Positions 17,432 to 26,441 of a stretch of DNA of 49,767 nucleotides are shown here, piece after piece. The notes beneath the pieces are model-generated. The model was not told where the DNA came from. It did no database searches and saw only the letters and a program-made list of their open reading frames with translations. Source of the stretch: UBA8687 sp964564655 (GTDB taxonomy: Bacteria > Nitrospinota > Nitrospinia > Nitrospinales > VA-1). The DNA lies in NCBI GenBank assembly GCA_964564655.1, contig CAZMBO010000006.1:1-49767 (forward strand), read 5' to 3'. The position numbers and the translations under genes are program-made. Position 1 is the stretch's first letter. Each line of letters opens with the position of its first letter.

Positions 17432-19507
17432 TTAGTCTCTTAGAGATGCGGCTAGCTCCGCCTTCAGCGTTTGAACGATAGTTTCAAACAGTGGATTGAC
17501 ATCATCATCGGATAAGGTTCGATCTTTGGATTGAAAAGAAAGAGCAAAGGTAAGGCTTTTTTTATCAGACTGAATTTTTTTTCCTTCAAAATGGTCATAC
17601 AGCTCAACTCGACTTAGAAGAGGTTGACCCGTCTTCAAAATTAGATCCGAAACTTGCTGCGCAGTAACCTGTCGATCCACTAGAATGGAAATATCACGGT
17701 AGGTTTCTGGAAATTTGGCAATGTTCTGATAACGAGTGCGGGAGGGAAGCGAATCCTCCATCGCCTGCAAATCAACTTCCCATACGAAAACTTTTTCGAT
17801 AACCCCTGTCTTTTCAGGTGAGAGTTCACCCAAAAAGCCCAGAACATTATCGTCAGATTTGCAATTTACTGATTTTCCCGGTAGTAAAAAGGGCTTTTCT
17901 GCTTCTGCCAAAAAATCTATCTGTAACCCACATTGAGAACATAATTTATCAAGTGCTCCTTTTAAATCATAAAAATCATATTCCTTGCCGCGAGGTTTCC
18001 ATGGAGTAAGCTCATAGGGGCCCAAAACCGCAGCCGTCAAAACTGTTTTTTCAATTCGGTTCCCTTCAGAATCGGAAAAATAAACGCTTCCAATCTCAAA
18101 AAGTTTAAGGGGCTTTTGCCCTTTACTCAAATTATTTGATATGGTCTTCATTAGTCCAGGTATCAAACTAGTTCGCATGGTATCGTTTTCAGAACTTAAA
18201 GGATTTTTCAACGAAATCACTTTATCTCTGGTCGTTGCAAAGGATGGCAAATATTCTTCGGCTTTTTCGCGTTCTACAAAACTAAAATGAACCGTTTCAG
18301 AAAAACCTGTATGGCAGAGCACATCCCTAACTTTCCGCAATAAAGTTTGCTTGGCTGTGATTTGCACAGGGCGAACAGAAGCAATAGGAAAAACTGTTGC
18401 AACCTTTTCGAAGCCATCGACTCGGGCAATTTCTTCGATCACATCTATTTCTCGTGTCAGATCGGGACGAAAACCGGGCACTTCTACCTGCAAAGTTTCG
18501 TTCTTTAGTTCTCCTTTGACCTTCAATCCCAACCTAGAAATAATTTCACAGATTTGTTCTGCACTAAAACCAGCACCCAGCACTTGGTTAACACGTGATA
18601 CTCGCAACGATATCTGAATGTTCTCTCGAATTTTTGGATAAATATCAATCCTTCCTTTGCAAATATTTCCCTTTGCTAGTTCTTTAATCAAGCAAGCTGC
18701 ACGAGCCTGAGCGGTGATGACACCTCCCATATCCACACCTCTTTCGAATCTATAGGAAGAATCTGATCGTAAACCATATTTTTTTGAACTTTTTCGAATC
18801 GTAGCAGAATCGAAGCACGCACTTTCCAAGACCACATTTCTAGTGCTATCAGTAACCTGACTGTTGGCCCCACCCATGACCCCAGCAAGAGCCACTGGTT
18901 TTTCCGCATCGGCAATAACCAAAGCATCTGCTTCCAACTTAAACTCAAGACCATCTATGCTAGTAAATGGTTCGCCTTTTTTTGCGTTTCGAATTATGAT
19001 TTTATTTCCAGAGAGCAAATCTCGGTCAAAAGCATGCAGAGGTTGGCCGTACTCCATCATCACAAAATTGGTAACATCAACAATATTATTAATGGGTCGC
19101 AAACCAACTGCCAGCAATCGATCGCACAACCATTTAGGAGAAGGACCAGGCTTGACATTTTCAATTACCAAAGCCGAATAGCGAGGGCATAAATTTTCTT
19201 TCTGGTTTTCTACCGTTAAACTGTTTGCAATAGGTATCTTTCCCCAATTTTTCTCCAAAAATGCCAGTGCATCGGGAGGAGTAAAAGCCCTCTTCATCAA
19301 TGCAGAAACTTCACGAGCCACACCCAAATGCGACAAACAGTAACCCCGATTAGGAGTCACATTCAATTCCAAAACATCGCCTCTTTCTTCATCGAGCAAC
19401 TCGTGGCTCTCAATTTCTAAACCCGCCATAGTGAGAATATGGCCCAGCTCTGCCACAGGCGCTTCGATATCTGTATATTCTTTCAGCCAGCTTACCTGGA
19501 CCTTCAT
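17432..19507 (-). CDS. pheT: Phenylalanyl-tRNA synthetase beta subunit, lacking the N-terminal EMAP/OB domain
   Basis: PheT pairs with PheS to charge tRNA-Phe and carries the editing site. The product is 691 residues, about 100 shorter than usual. It starts normally (MKVQVSWLKEYTD, then MAGLEIES near 27-34). It then jumps at about residue 46 to LELNVTPNRGYCLSHLGVARE, a segment that in E. coli follows the OB-fold B2 domain. That domain (E. coli residues about 39-147) is absent. B3/B4 editing, B5, the catalytic-like core and the C-terminal ferredoxin-like anticodon-binding domain (FPETYRDISILVD, ELYDHFEG) are present. pheS is not adjacent. Expression may rely on its own promoter in the 19508-19717 gap. 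Confidence 0.93.
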   Translation of the reverse strand: MKVQVSWLKEYTDIEAPVAELGHILTMAGLEIESHELLDEERGDVLELNVTPNRGYCLSHLGVAREVSALMKRAFTPPDALAFLEKNWGKIPIANSLTVENQKENLCPRYSALVIENVKPGPSPKWLCDRLLAVGLRPINNIVDVTNFVMMEYGQPLHAFDRDLLSGNKIIIRNAKKGEPFTSIDGLEFKLEADALVIADAEKPVALAGVMGGANSQVTDSTRNVVLESACFDSATIRKSSKKYGLRSDSSYRFERGVDMGGVITAQARAACLIKELAKGNICKGRIDIYPKIRENIQISLRVSRVNQVLGAGFSAEQICEIISRLGLKVKGELKNETLQVEVPGFRPDLTREIDVIEEIARVDGFEKVATVFPIASVRPVQITAKQTLLRKVRDVLCHTGFSETVHFSFVEREKAEEYLPSFATTRDKVISLKNPLSSENDTMRTSLIPGLMKTISNNLSKGQKPLKLFEIGSVYFSDSEGNRIEKTVLTAAVLGPYELTPWKPRGKEYDFYDLKGALDKLCSQCGLQIDFLAEAEKPFLLPGKSVNCKSDDNVLGFLGELSPEKTGVIEKVFVWEVDLQAMEDSLPSRTRYQNIAKFPETYRDISILVDRQVTAQQVSDLILKTGQPLLSRVELYDHFEGKKIQSDKKSLTFALSFQSKDRTLSDDDVNPLFETIVQTLKAELAASLRD

Positions 19508-19651
19508 CTTTCTCCTTTACTCACTAACATGAGAGACAATAGATCTATACTCTTAAATCTGATAAGTCTCACTACCTTTTAATAACCCACTAACATTTTT
19601 CTCCGCCTTGTGGGGATTATAGGTGAAGCGTTTACAAAAATCTACGCTATC

Positions 19652-19679
19652 TCGACATTGTATTTGCTTTTGTTATAGG
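19652..19679 (+). promoter_or_regulatory. Candidate rnr promoter
   Basis: TCGACA (19652-19657) and TATAGG (19674-19679) are separated by 16 bases, about 40 bases before the rnr start codon. Both hexamers match the sigma-70 consensus at four or five of six positions. Confidence 0.35.
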
Positions 19680-19717
19680 ATATCAATGGCTTCACATTCT
19701 CTATTCGACCTAGCCCT

Positions 19718-21823
19718 ATGAAACTCACTGACGCACGAATTCTGACTTTGCTGAAGAAAAAAATCCGCCGTCCTATGAAAATCTCTGAACTTTCCAAACA
19801 CTTGGGAGTAACGGATGCGGAACACCGTGAATTCCGCAATCGAATCAAAGAAATGTCGACTCAAGGGACGCTGGTAAAGATCCGTGGCGGTCGTTATGGT
19901 CTTCCGGACGAAATGAATTTAATCACTGGAAAACTACATGGGCATCCAAACGGATTTGGATTCGTGATTCCCGACAAACACCACGATACCAATGATGTAT
20001 TTATTCATCGGAAAAGCATGAACGAAGCTATGCATCAAGACCACGTTTTGGTGCGAGTAGAATCTGAAAAAGAGCCTGGCCGCCCCGAAGGTCGCGTCAT
20101 AAGAATCCTGCAGCGTAATACTGTAAATATAGTTGGTGTCTATGAAACCTTTGGTCGCGACGGATGGGTCATTCCCACAGAAACCAAATATTTTCACGAT
20201 GTGTTCATACCAGGCAAAAATCGGAAAGACGCTAAAAATGGTCAAATCGTCGATGTGAGAATCGAGACCTATCCCACCCGCCATCAACCTCCTGTCGGAA
20301 AGATCATGGAAGTCCTCGGTAAGTCGAATGATCCTGAGGTCGAAGTGCTATCTATTCTGCGAAAATTTGGAGTCCGCCAAGGTTTTTCACCCAAAATTCT
20401 CAAAGAAGCAAAAATGATGGCAAAAGAAAACCGGTTGGACGGTCGCAAAGACTTGACCGAACTCCTTACTTTTACGATTGACGGAAAAAAGGCAAAAGAT
20501 TTTGACGATGCGGTTTCACTGGAACCTATGGGTGATGGGTATCGTCTCGGCGTGCATATTGCTGATGTAAGCCATTTTATAACAGAAAACTCTCATTTGG
20601 ATAAAGAAGCGTTCGAAAGAGGCACCAGCGTATATTACGCAGACGGGGTAATTCCTATGCTACCAGAGATATTATCCAATGAAGCCTGCAGCCTAAAACC
20701 AAAAGAGATCCGCCTAACCCTAAGTGTATTCATTGATTTCGACAGTCAGGGTAATTCATTAGCAACGCAAATTTACAAATCATTTATCAAAAGTCGAAGA
20801 CGGTTCACTTATACCGAAGTTGCCGGGCTACTCAAGAAAGGGAGTAATAAGGAAAATGACTACCCCTTCCTACAAACTCTTACAGACATGTACCACCTGA
20901 GCCAGATACTTAGAAAGCGTAGATTTAAAAATGGTAGCGTTGATTTTCATGTGCCCGAACCTGACATTCAAATTGAAGATGGGAAAGTCAAACAAATAGA
21001 AATTGTTGAGCACAATGCTGCACATCAAGTGATTGAAGAATTTATGCTAGCAGCTAATCAAGCCGTTGCTCTTAACTTACATGAAAAAGACATTCCTTGC
21101 ATCCATCGGATCCATGAACCCCCCGATCCAACAAAAATTTTCGAGTTTAAAGAATTCATTTCTTCCTTCGGTTTACGACTTTCAGATTCGGGAAAAATCC
21201 GATCGAAAGACTTAAATTCCCTTTTAAAAAAAATTCAGGGCACTCCAGAAGAAAGGGTAGTTAATACATTGCTATTAAGAACCATGAAAAAAGCACGTTA
21301 CTCCCCTTCGGATCCCGGTCATTATTGTCTTGGATTTACCCATTACGCACATTTCACCTCTCCCATCCGCAGATATCCAGATTTAATCGTCCACAGAATC
21401 GTAAAAAAATACCTGAAACATAAATGCTCAAAAAAAGAAAAGAAAGCTTTACAATCTTCGTTATCTGAAATATCTGAGCAGTCGACGCAAATGGAAATCC
21501 AAGCCATGTCCATCGAAAGAGAAATCATAAGCCTTCGACGGGCACAATTTATGATGGATAAGATAGGCAAGACGTTTTATGGAATCATTACAGGAGTTGC
21601 AAGCTTTGGATTTTTCGTTGAGCTAGAAAACGTTTTTGTGGAAGGGTTGGTAAAGGTTTCTAGCATCATGGATGATTATTATCTTTTCATAGAAACGGAG
21701 CATAAACTGATAGGACAAAAATTCCACCGCGTATTCCAGATTGGAAATCGTGTGAAAGTGCGTGTTAAAGACATTACCCTTTCAAAGCGACAGATCGATT
21801 TACAGGTGGTGAGGGAAGCATAA
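19718..21823 (+). CDS. rnr: Ribonuclease R
   Basis: A 3'-5' exoribonuclease that degrades structured RNA. The 701-residue product has an N-terminal winged helix (KISELSKHLGVTDAEHREF), cold-shock-type OB folds (GHPNGFGFVIPD), the RNB catalytic domain with the metal-binding aspartates in TIDGKKAKDFDDAVS, FTSPIRRYPDLIVHR near residue 546, and a C-terminal S1 domain (GIITGVASFGFFVEL). It is complete but has no long basic tail. It diverges from pheT. Confidence 0.96.
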   Translation: MKLTDARILTLLKKKIRRPMKISELSKHLGVTDAEHREFRNRIKEMSTQGTLVKIRGGRYGLPDEMNLITGKLHGHPNGFGFVIPDKHHDTNDVFIHRKSMNEAMHQDHVLVRVESEKEPGRPEGRVIRILQRNTVNIVGVYETFGRDGWVIPTETKYFHDVFIPGKNRKDAKNGQIVDVRIETYPTRHQPPVGKIMEVLGKSNDPEVEVLSILRKFGVRQGFSPKILKEAKMMAKENRLDGRKDLTELLTFTIDGKKAKDFDDAVSLEPMGDGYRLGVHIADVSHFITENSHLDKEAFERGTSVYYADGVIPMLPEILSNEACSLKPKEIRLTLSVFIDFDSQGNSLATQIYKSFIKSRRRFTYTEVAGLLKKGSNKENDYPFLQTLTDMYHLSQILRKRRFKNGSVDFHVPEPDIQIEDGKVKQIEIVEHNAAHQVIEEFMLAANQAVALNLHEKDIPCIHRIHEPPDPTKIFEFKEFISSFGLRLSDSGKIRSKDLNSLLKKIQGTPEERVVNTLLLRTMKKARYSPSDPGHYCLGFTHYAHFTSPIRRYPDLIVHRIVKKYLKHKCSKKEKKALQSSLSEISEQSTQMEIQAMSIEREIISLRRAQFMMDKIGKTFYGIITGVASFGFFVELENVFVEGLVKVSSIMDDYYLFIETEHKLIGQKFHRVFQIGNRVKVRVKDITLSKRQIDLQVVREA

Positions 21824-21906
21824 AACCTCTAGGATCCTTGATTAAATGAGTCCCATTATGGTATAACCTCCGTCTACCTGAACCCTTAAATATTGGAAAA
21901 ACCAAC

Positions 21907-22116
21907 ATGGCAACAGTTGAAAAATTACAGGAACATCTTAAGAAAACTCAGTCCAATCTGGCAGAGGCATCTAAAAAAGACGATGCGGGCGAAATTCGCA
22001 AACTGAAAAAGAAAACCAAAAGGCTGGCGCGCAAAGCATCAAAAATTACTGCCACCGAAAAAATGGCAGAGCTGAAAAAGAAAAAGAAAAAAGACCGCAA
22101 AACCGCATCCGAGTAA
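21907..22116 (+). CDS. Small lysine-rich protein of unknown function
   Basis: A 69-residue, strongly basic, helix-prone protein: MATVEKLQEHLKKTQ, then a Lys/Arg-rich middle and a run of seven consecutive Lys/Glu-type residues near the C terminus. No membrane segment, Cys or known motif is seen. Coiled coil is likely in the first half. A GGA lies about 12 bases before the ATG. It lies between rnr and gatC and might bind RNA, judging only by charge and neighbours. Confidence 0.55.
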   Translation: MATVEKLQEHLKKTQSNLAEASKKDDAGEIRKLKKKTKRLARKASKITATEKMAELKKKKKKDRKTASE

Positions 22117-22223
22117 CATGGCCGCGCCTAGTAAATAGACTAGGACCTTCTACGGCAAACATTAACCATTAGCCACTGGATATAGTTTTCTAACCATCTT
22201 CCACCGCCAACGATAGGAACGGA

Positions 22224-22493
22224 ATGGATATCGAACATGTAGCCAAATTGGCTCGCTTGAAACTGACCGATGCTGAAAAAAAACGGTTCTCAAATCAAAT
22301 GGGAACTATTATTAAATACATCGAAAAACTCAACGAATTGGACACAAAAAACGTAGAGCCTACCGCGCACGTGTTAGGGTTAGAAAACGTCTTTCGCGAT
22401 GACATAGCGACAAACCCCCTCACCGACCAAGACCCGATAAACGATTCCCCCGCACATAGTAAAGGGCATTACGAAGTGCCCAAGATAATTTAA
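22224..22493 (+). CDS. gatC: Asp/Glu-tRNA amidotransferase subunit C
   Basis: GatC is the small subunit that stabilises GatA in the GatCAB complex, which converts Glu-tRNA-Gln (and Asp-tRNA-Asn) to the amidated form. The 89-residue product has the family signature VAKLARLKLTDAEKKRFSNQ, the middle VEPTAHVLGLENVFRDD and the C-terminal YEVPKII. It lies 4 bases before gatA, so the two are coupled. gatB is not in the window. Confidence 0.95.
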   Translation: MDIEHVAKLARLKLTDAEKKRFSNQMGTIIKYIEKLNELDTKNVEPTAHVLGLENVFRDDIATNPLTDQDPINDSPAHSKGHYEVPKII

Positions 22494-22497
22494 TCCC

Positions 22498-23952
22498 ATG
22501 CACCGCACAACCATCACGCAGGCGCGAGAATTACTGCATTCTAAAAAATTATCCTCTGTCCAACTGACGGAGGCCGTGTTTGCACGCATTGACGCGGTTG
22601 AAGACAAAGTAAAAGCTTTCGCTCACTTAATGCGCGAGAAAGCTATAGAACAAGCTAAAGTTGCTGATGCTAGAATCGCTAAAGGAGAAGAACTCCCCTT
22701 GCTCGGTGTGCCTATCGCTCTGAAAGATTTAATCTGCACTCAGGGCAGTCGCACCACCTGCGCATCAAAAATTCTCGATCAGTTTGTCGCACCTTACAAC
22801 GCTACCGTAGTCAATCGACTTAATGGTGCGGGTGCCGTGATTGTCGGCAAAACCAATATGGATGAATTCGCAATGGGTTCGTCCAATGAAAACTCATCAC
22901 ATCACACAACAAAGAATCCATGGGCGCTCGATAGGGTTCCTGGGGGTTCCAGTGGCGGCTCGGCTGCAGCAGTTGCCGCTCATGAATGCATTGCCGCGCT
23001 GGGTAGTGATACTGGTGGTTCCATTAGACAGCCTGCAGGATTTTGTGGGGTAACGGGGTTCAAACCCACTTACGGACGCGTTTCTCGATTCGGACTGGTG
23101 GCGTTTGCTTCATCTTTGGATCAAATCGGACCCATCACAAAATCTGTTGCAGATGCCGCAACTTTGATGAATGTGATTGGAGGAAAAGATGGACGGGACT
23201 CGACCTCTGCCGATGTACCATTACCCGATTTCACAAAAGCGCTGAATCAGGATGTCAAGGGCATGAAACTTGGCATACCGAAAGAATATTTCACCGGCGA
23301 CATGCAACCAGAAGTTGAAAAAGCCGTTCAAGAAGGCATTCGCACTTTGGAATCTCTTGGCATGCAAACGGTGGAGGTTTCTTTACCGCATCTCGATTAT
23401 GCGGTCGCAGCTTATTATATAATTGCCTGTGCCGAGGCTAGTACCAATTTGTCACGTTACGATGGAGTTAAGTACGGTTACCGATCTCAAAAATCTGAAA
23501 ACCTCGTCAATATGTATGAAAACACGCGTGAAGAAGGGTTTGGCGACGAGGTTAAACGGCGTATCATTCTGGGAACTTTTGTACTCAGTTCCGGTTATTA
23601 CGACGCTTATTATTTAAAAGGCCAGCAAGCAAGAACCCTGATTAAACAGGATTTCGAAAATGCATTGGAACAATGCGATGTAATTGCCGCTCCGGTCACC
23701 CCCTACCCCGCTTTCAAGCTAGGAGAAAAATTGGATGATCCATTGCAGATGTATCTTGCGGATATTTATACCATTTCTGCCAACCTAGCTGGCATACCCG
23801 CAATATCGATTCCTTGTGGTTTTGTTAGCCCAGAAAATCTTCCGATTGGACTACAACTGATGGGCAAACATTTCGATGAGTCAAATCTGATCGCAGTTGG
23901 CCATAAATTTCAACAAGCCACTAACTTCCACACCCAACAAGCTCCGCTTTAA
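22498..23952 (+). CDS. gatA: Asp/Glu-tRNA amidotransferase subunit A
   Basis: GatA is the amidase subunit that releases ammonia from glutamine for the transamidation. The 484-residue product has the amidase-signature Ser-cisSer-Lys triad: K76 (IALKDLIC), S151 in VPGGSSGGSAAAVA and nucleophile S175 in DTGGSIRQPA. The tail PISIPCGF-type region (AISIPCGFVSPENLPIGLQL) is complete. Length is normal. It is convergent with surE. Confidence 0.97.
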   Translation: MHRTTITQARELLHSKKLSSVQLTEAVFARIDAVEDKVKAFAHLMREKAIEQAKVADARIAKGEELPLLGVPIALKDLICTQGSRTTCASKILDQFVAPYNATVVNRLNGAGAVIVGKTNMDEFAMGSSNENSSHHTTKNPWALDRVPGGSSGGSAAAVAAHECIAALGSDTGGSIRQPAGFCGVTGFKPTYGRVSRFGLVAFASSLDQIGPITKSVADAATLMNVIGGKDGRDSTSADVPLPDFTKALNQDVKGMKLGIPKEYFTGDMQPEVEKAVQEGIRTLESLGMQTVEVSLPHLDYAVAAYYIIACAEASTNLSRYDGVKYGYRSQKSENLVNMYENTREEGFGDEVKRRIILGTFVLSSGYYDAYYLKGQQARTLIKQDFENALEQCDVIAAPVTPYPAFKLGEKLDDPLQMYLADIYTISANLAGIPAISIPCGFVSPENLPIGLQLMGKHFDESNLIAVGHKFQQATNFHTQQAPL

Positions 23953-23983
23953 TTTATATCTAGATTCAAGCTACAGGATTAGT

Positions 23984-24739
23984 TTAAAATTCAATCTTCC
24001 AATCTTTTAATTTGTGAAGGGATGGATAGTGAGTAAGATCAAAATGAATGGGCGCAACAGAAATATACTTTTTAGCAATCATTACACAATCAGCGCCCTC
24101 TTCCGTTTCTTCAAAAAGCATTTCTCCAGCTAACCAGTAATAGGTTCTACCATGCGGATCTTTCCTACAATCAAATTCTTCTATAACCCGTGATTTTCCC
24201 TGTCGAGTTATGGCAACTCCGGCGAATTCAGATTCGGGAACCGAAGGCACATTGATATTCAAAACAACACCCTTGGGCAAACCTTTTTCAAGCAATTGTG
24301 GAATAAATTTTCGAGTGAATTTTGCCGCCGGTTTAAAATCCGGATTTTCATAAGTGTTCAAAGAAACTGCGATGCTGGGGACACCCATGATCATCGCTTC
24401 GGTGGCCGCAGAAACCGTGCCTGAATATAATGCACATATACCAAGGTTGCCACCCATATTGATTCCGGATACAACCAGTTTTGGAGGTTCTTCTAGCAAA
24501 ACTGTGATTGCAAGCTTGACACAATCTGCAGGAGTTCCATTGACGGCATAGCCTATGAACTCTCCATCTTCCTTCACTTTTCTTATTTTTAGAGGTTGGG
24601 CCAAAGTAATGGCATGGCCCATAGCACTCTGCTCAGTTTCGGGGGCAACGATCATTACATCGTCCAGGGTTAGGAGTTCTTTACGCAGAACACGCAAACC
24701 CTCAGCATTAAATCCATCATCATTACAAAGCAAGATCAT
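23984..24739 (-). CDS. surE: 5'/3'-nucleotidase SurE
   Basis: SurE is a metal-dependent phosphatase acting on nucleoside monophosphates and thought to help survival in stationary phase. The 251-residue product has the metal-binding start MILLCNDDGFNAEGL, the catalytic-region EQSAMGHAITL, VNGTPADCVKLA, the conserved SGINMGGNLG and GTVSAATEA. Length is typical. The start ATG has no clear Shine-Dalgarno sequence, and the peroxiredoxin terminator stands just upstream. Confidence 0.95.
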   Translation of the reverse strand: MILLCNDDGFNAEGLRVLRKELLTLDDVMIVAPETEQSAMGHAITLAQPLKIRKVKEDGEFIGYAVNGTPADCVKLAITVLLEEPPKLVVSGINMGGNLGICALYSGTVSAATEAMIMGVPSIAVSLNTYENPDFKPAAKFTRKFIPQLLEKGLPKGVVLNINVPSVPESEFAGVAITRQGKSRVIEEFDCRKDPHGRTYYWLAGEMLFEETEEGADCVMIAKKYISVAPIHFDLTHYPSLHKLKDWKIEF

Positions 24740-24755
24740 AAAAAACTTAAAAAAG

Positions 24756-24788
24756 AAAAATGGGGCGCTACCTATCGGGAACGCCCCA
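24756..24788 (-). terminator. Intrinsic terminator of the peroxiredoxin gene
   Basis: On the minus strand TGGGGCG...CGCCCCA (24788-24761) forms a seven-base-pair GC stem with a 14-base loop, then T5 (24760-24756). It lies 36 bases after the peroxiredoxin stop and upstream of surE. Confidence 0.85.
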
Positions 24789-24823
24789 CAAAAAAATATT
24801 CCAAGCGAGTAATTAACTTAATT

Positions 24824-25411
24824 TTAGTTGTTCTTTTCGAAATATTCTTTCGATCCTTTAGGATCAGCCTTCATGCCATCGGAACCCTCACTCCAATTAG
24901 CAGGACAAACTTCGCCATTTTTCTCATGGAATTGAAGCGCATCTACCATTCGTAAGGCTTCGTCAATATTTCTACCTAGCGGAAGATTGTTAATCAATTG
25001 ATGTTGCACCACTCCATCCTTATCGATCAGAAACAAGCCACGAAACGCAATGCCCGCTTCGTGCATAACGCCATAATCGTAAGTGATTTTTTTGTTAACG
25101 TCTGCAACGAGGGGATATGCGATATCGCCCAGTCCGCCTTCTTTACGGTCGGTATTTCTCCAGGCCAGGTGTGAAAAATGACTATCGATAGAAACCCCAA
25201 GCACTTCCGTGTTCCTTTTCTTGAATTCATCCATTTTCTTACTGAAGGCAATAATTTCAGTGGGACATACGAACGTAAAATCTAACGGATAGAAAAATAA
25301 AATGACATACTTTCCTTTATATTCAGAAAGTTTGATTTCTTTAAAACTGCCATCAGGCATTACCGCTTGTGCTGTAAAGTCTGGTGCAGGTTTCGCAACT
25401 AATGCAGACAT
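24824..25411 (-). CDS. Typical 2-Cys peroxiredoxin (Prx1/AhpC family)
   Basis: A cytoplasmic thiol peroxidase of 195 residues that reduces H2O2 and organic peroxides. Peroxidatic C49 is in DFTFVCPTE. Resolving C169 is in GEVCPANW. It also carries GGLG (92-95) and a C-terminal YF (190-191), the two features associated with the overoxidation-sensitive eukaryotic-type Prx1. A good AGGAG site precedes the ATG. The gene is followed by a strong terminator, so it is probably transcribed alone. The likely electron donor is thioredoxin. No ahpF lies nearby. Confidence 0.95.
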   Translation of the reverse strand: MSALVAKPAPDFTAQAVMPDGSFKEIKLSEYKGKYVILFFYPLDFTFVCPTEIIAFSKKMDEFKKRNTEVLGVSIDSHFSHLAWRNTDRKEGGLGDIAYPLVADVNKKITYDYGVMHEAGIAFRGLFLIDKDGVVQHQLINNLPLGRNIDEALRMVDALQFHEKNGEVCPANWSEGSDGMKADPKGSKEYFEKNN

Positions 25412-25599
25412 GTTTAACTCCTAAAAATAAAATCAGTAATATATGGTGGCCTACTCTACCATAGTTTTCCAGAAGCATTCAATTACCATAAATCAGCAAA
25501 AACAAAGCCCTTTCTTGACACTTCTTAGCCCTCTTCTTACAATGAATCTCGCACTATGCCATTGTTTTCTCTTAACTCTATTCGATCGGCACTATATTT

Positions 25600-26364
25600 A
25601 TGGAAATTTTATTTATGGGTACCGGCACCTCCACAGGTGTTCCTTCCTTATGTTGCACCTGTGAAGTTTGTCAATCAGAAGATATTAGAAACAAACGCCT
25701 GCGAGCATCGATTCTGGTCAGGCAAAATGGCCATTCGATTCTAGTTGATACATCTACAGACCTCAGGCAACAATGCCTGCGTTACAACATTCGAAATATT
25801 GATACCGTGCTATATACCCATCATCATGCGGACCATGTACACGGAATCGACGAATTGAGAAGTTTTAATTTCTTCAACAAAACCGCTATTCCATGTTATG
25901 GCAATCAGCATACGCTGGAAAATCTGAAAAAAAACTTCAGTTATATTTTTGGTGTTGCTGAACAAATTGGTGGTGGAATTCCGCAATTAATTCCCCACAC
26001 GCTTGAGGATAAGACTTATAAGTTTGGAGATATCCCAGTTATCCCGTTGGATATCTGGCACGGAAAATTGAACATCAATGGATTTCGTTTTCACGACTGT
26101 GCTTACATAACAGATTGCAGTGGCATCCCAGAACACACTATGAAAAAACTAAAAGGATTGAAACTGCTAATCCTGAATGCCTTGGGTTTCAAAGACCATG
26201 CGACTCACTTTAATCTCAGGCAGGCCTTAGAAGTTGGAGAAAGAATTCAAGCGGAACGAACCCTCCTCACCCACATCAACCATCAATTCGATTTTGAAAA
26301 AGTCTCTCAAGAGTTACCCGAAGGTGTAGAACTCGCCATCGATGGAATGCGAGTGAATTTATAG
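25600..26364 (+). CDS. PhnP-like metallo-beta-lactamase-fold phosphodiesterase
   Basis: A 254-residue MBL-fold metal hydrolase. It starts MEILFMGTGTSTGVPS, followed by a cluster of cysteines (18, 19, 21, 24) of the kind that binds a structural zinc in PhnP. The metal site is THHHADHVHGI, with further ligands in ITDCSGIPEHTM and LTHINHQFD, in the same order as E. coli PhnP. PhnP hydrolyses 5-phosphoribosyl 1,2-cyclic phosphate. There are no other phn genes here, so the substrate may be another cyclic phosphate. Confidence 0.85.
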   Translation: MEILFMGTGTSTGVPSLCCTCEVCQSEDIRNKRLRASILVRQNGHSILVDTSTDLRQQCLRYNIRNIDTVLYTHHHADHVHGIDELRSFNFFNKTAIPCYGNQHTLENLKKNFSYIFGVAEQIGGGIPQLIPHTLEDKTYKFGDIPVIPLDIWHGKLNINGFRFHDCAYITDCSGIPEHTMKKLKGLKLLILNALGFKDHATHFNLRQALEVGERIQAERTLLTHINHQFDFEKVSQELPEGVELAIDGMRVNL

Positions 26365-26441
26365 TAACCATTCTCGTAAAATCAGTCACAAAAAGCAGCG
26401 GTAGACCGATAAATTTTATTCAAATTTATAGTTTCCATATA

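Noticed and set aside
22127..22144. CCTAGT...ACTAGG hairpin after the Lys-rich gene as a terminator
   Set aside because: No T run follows and the stem is only six pairs.
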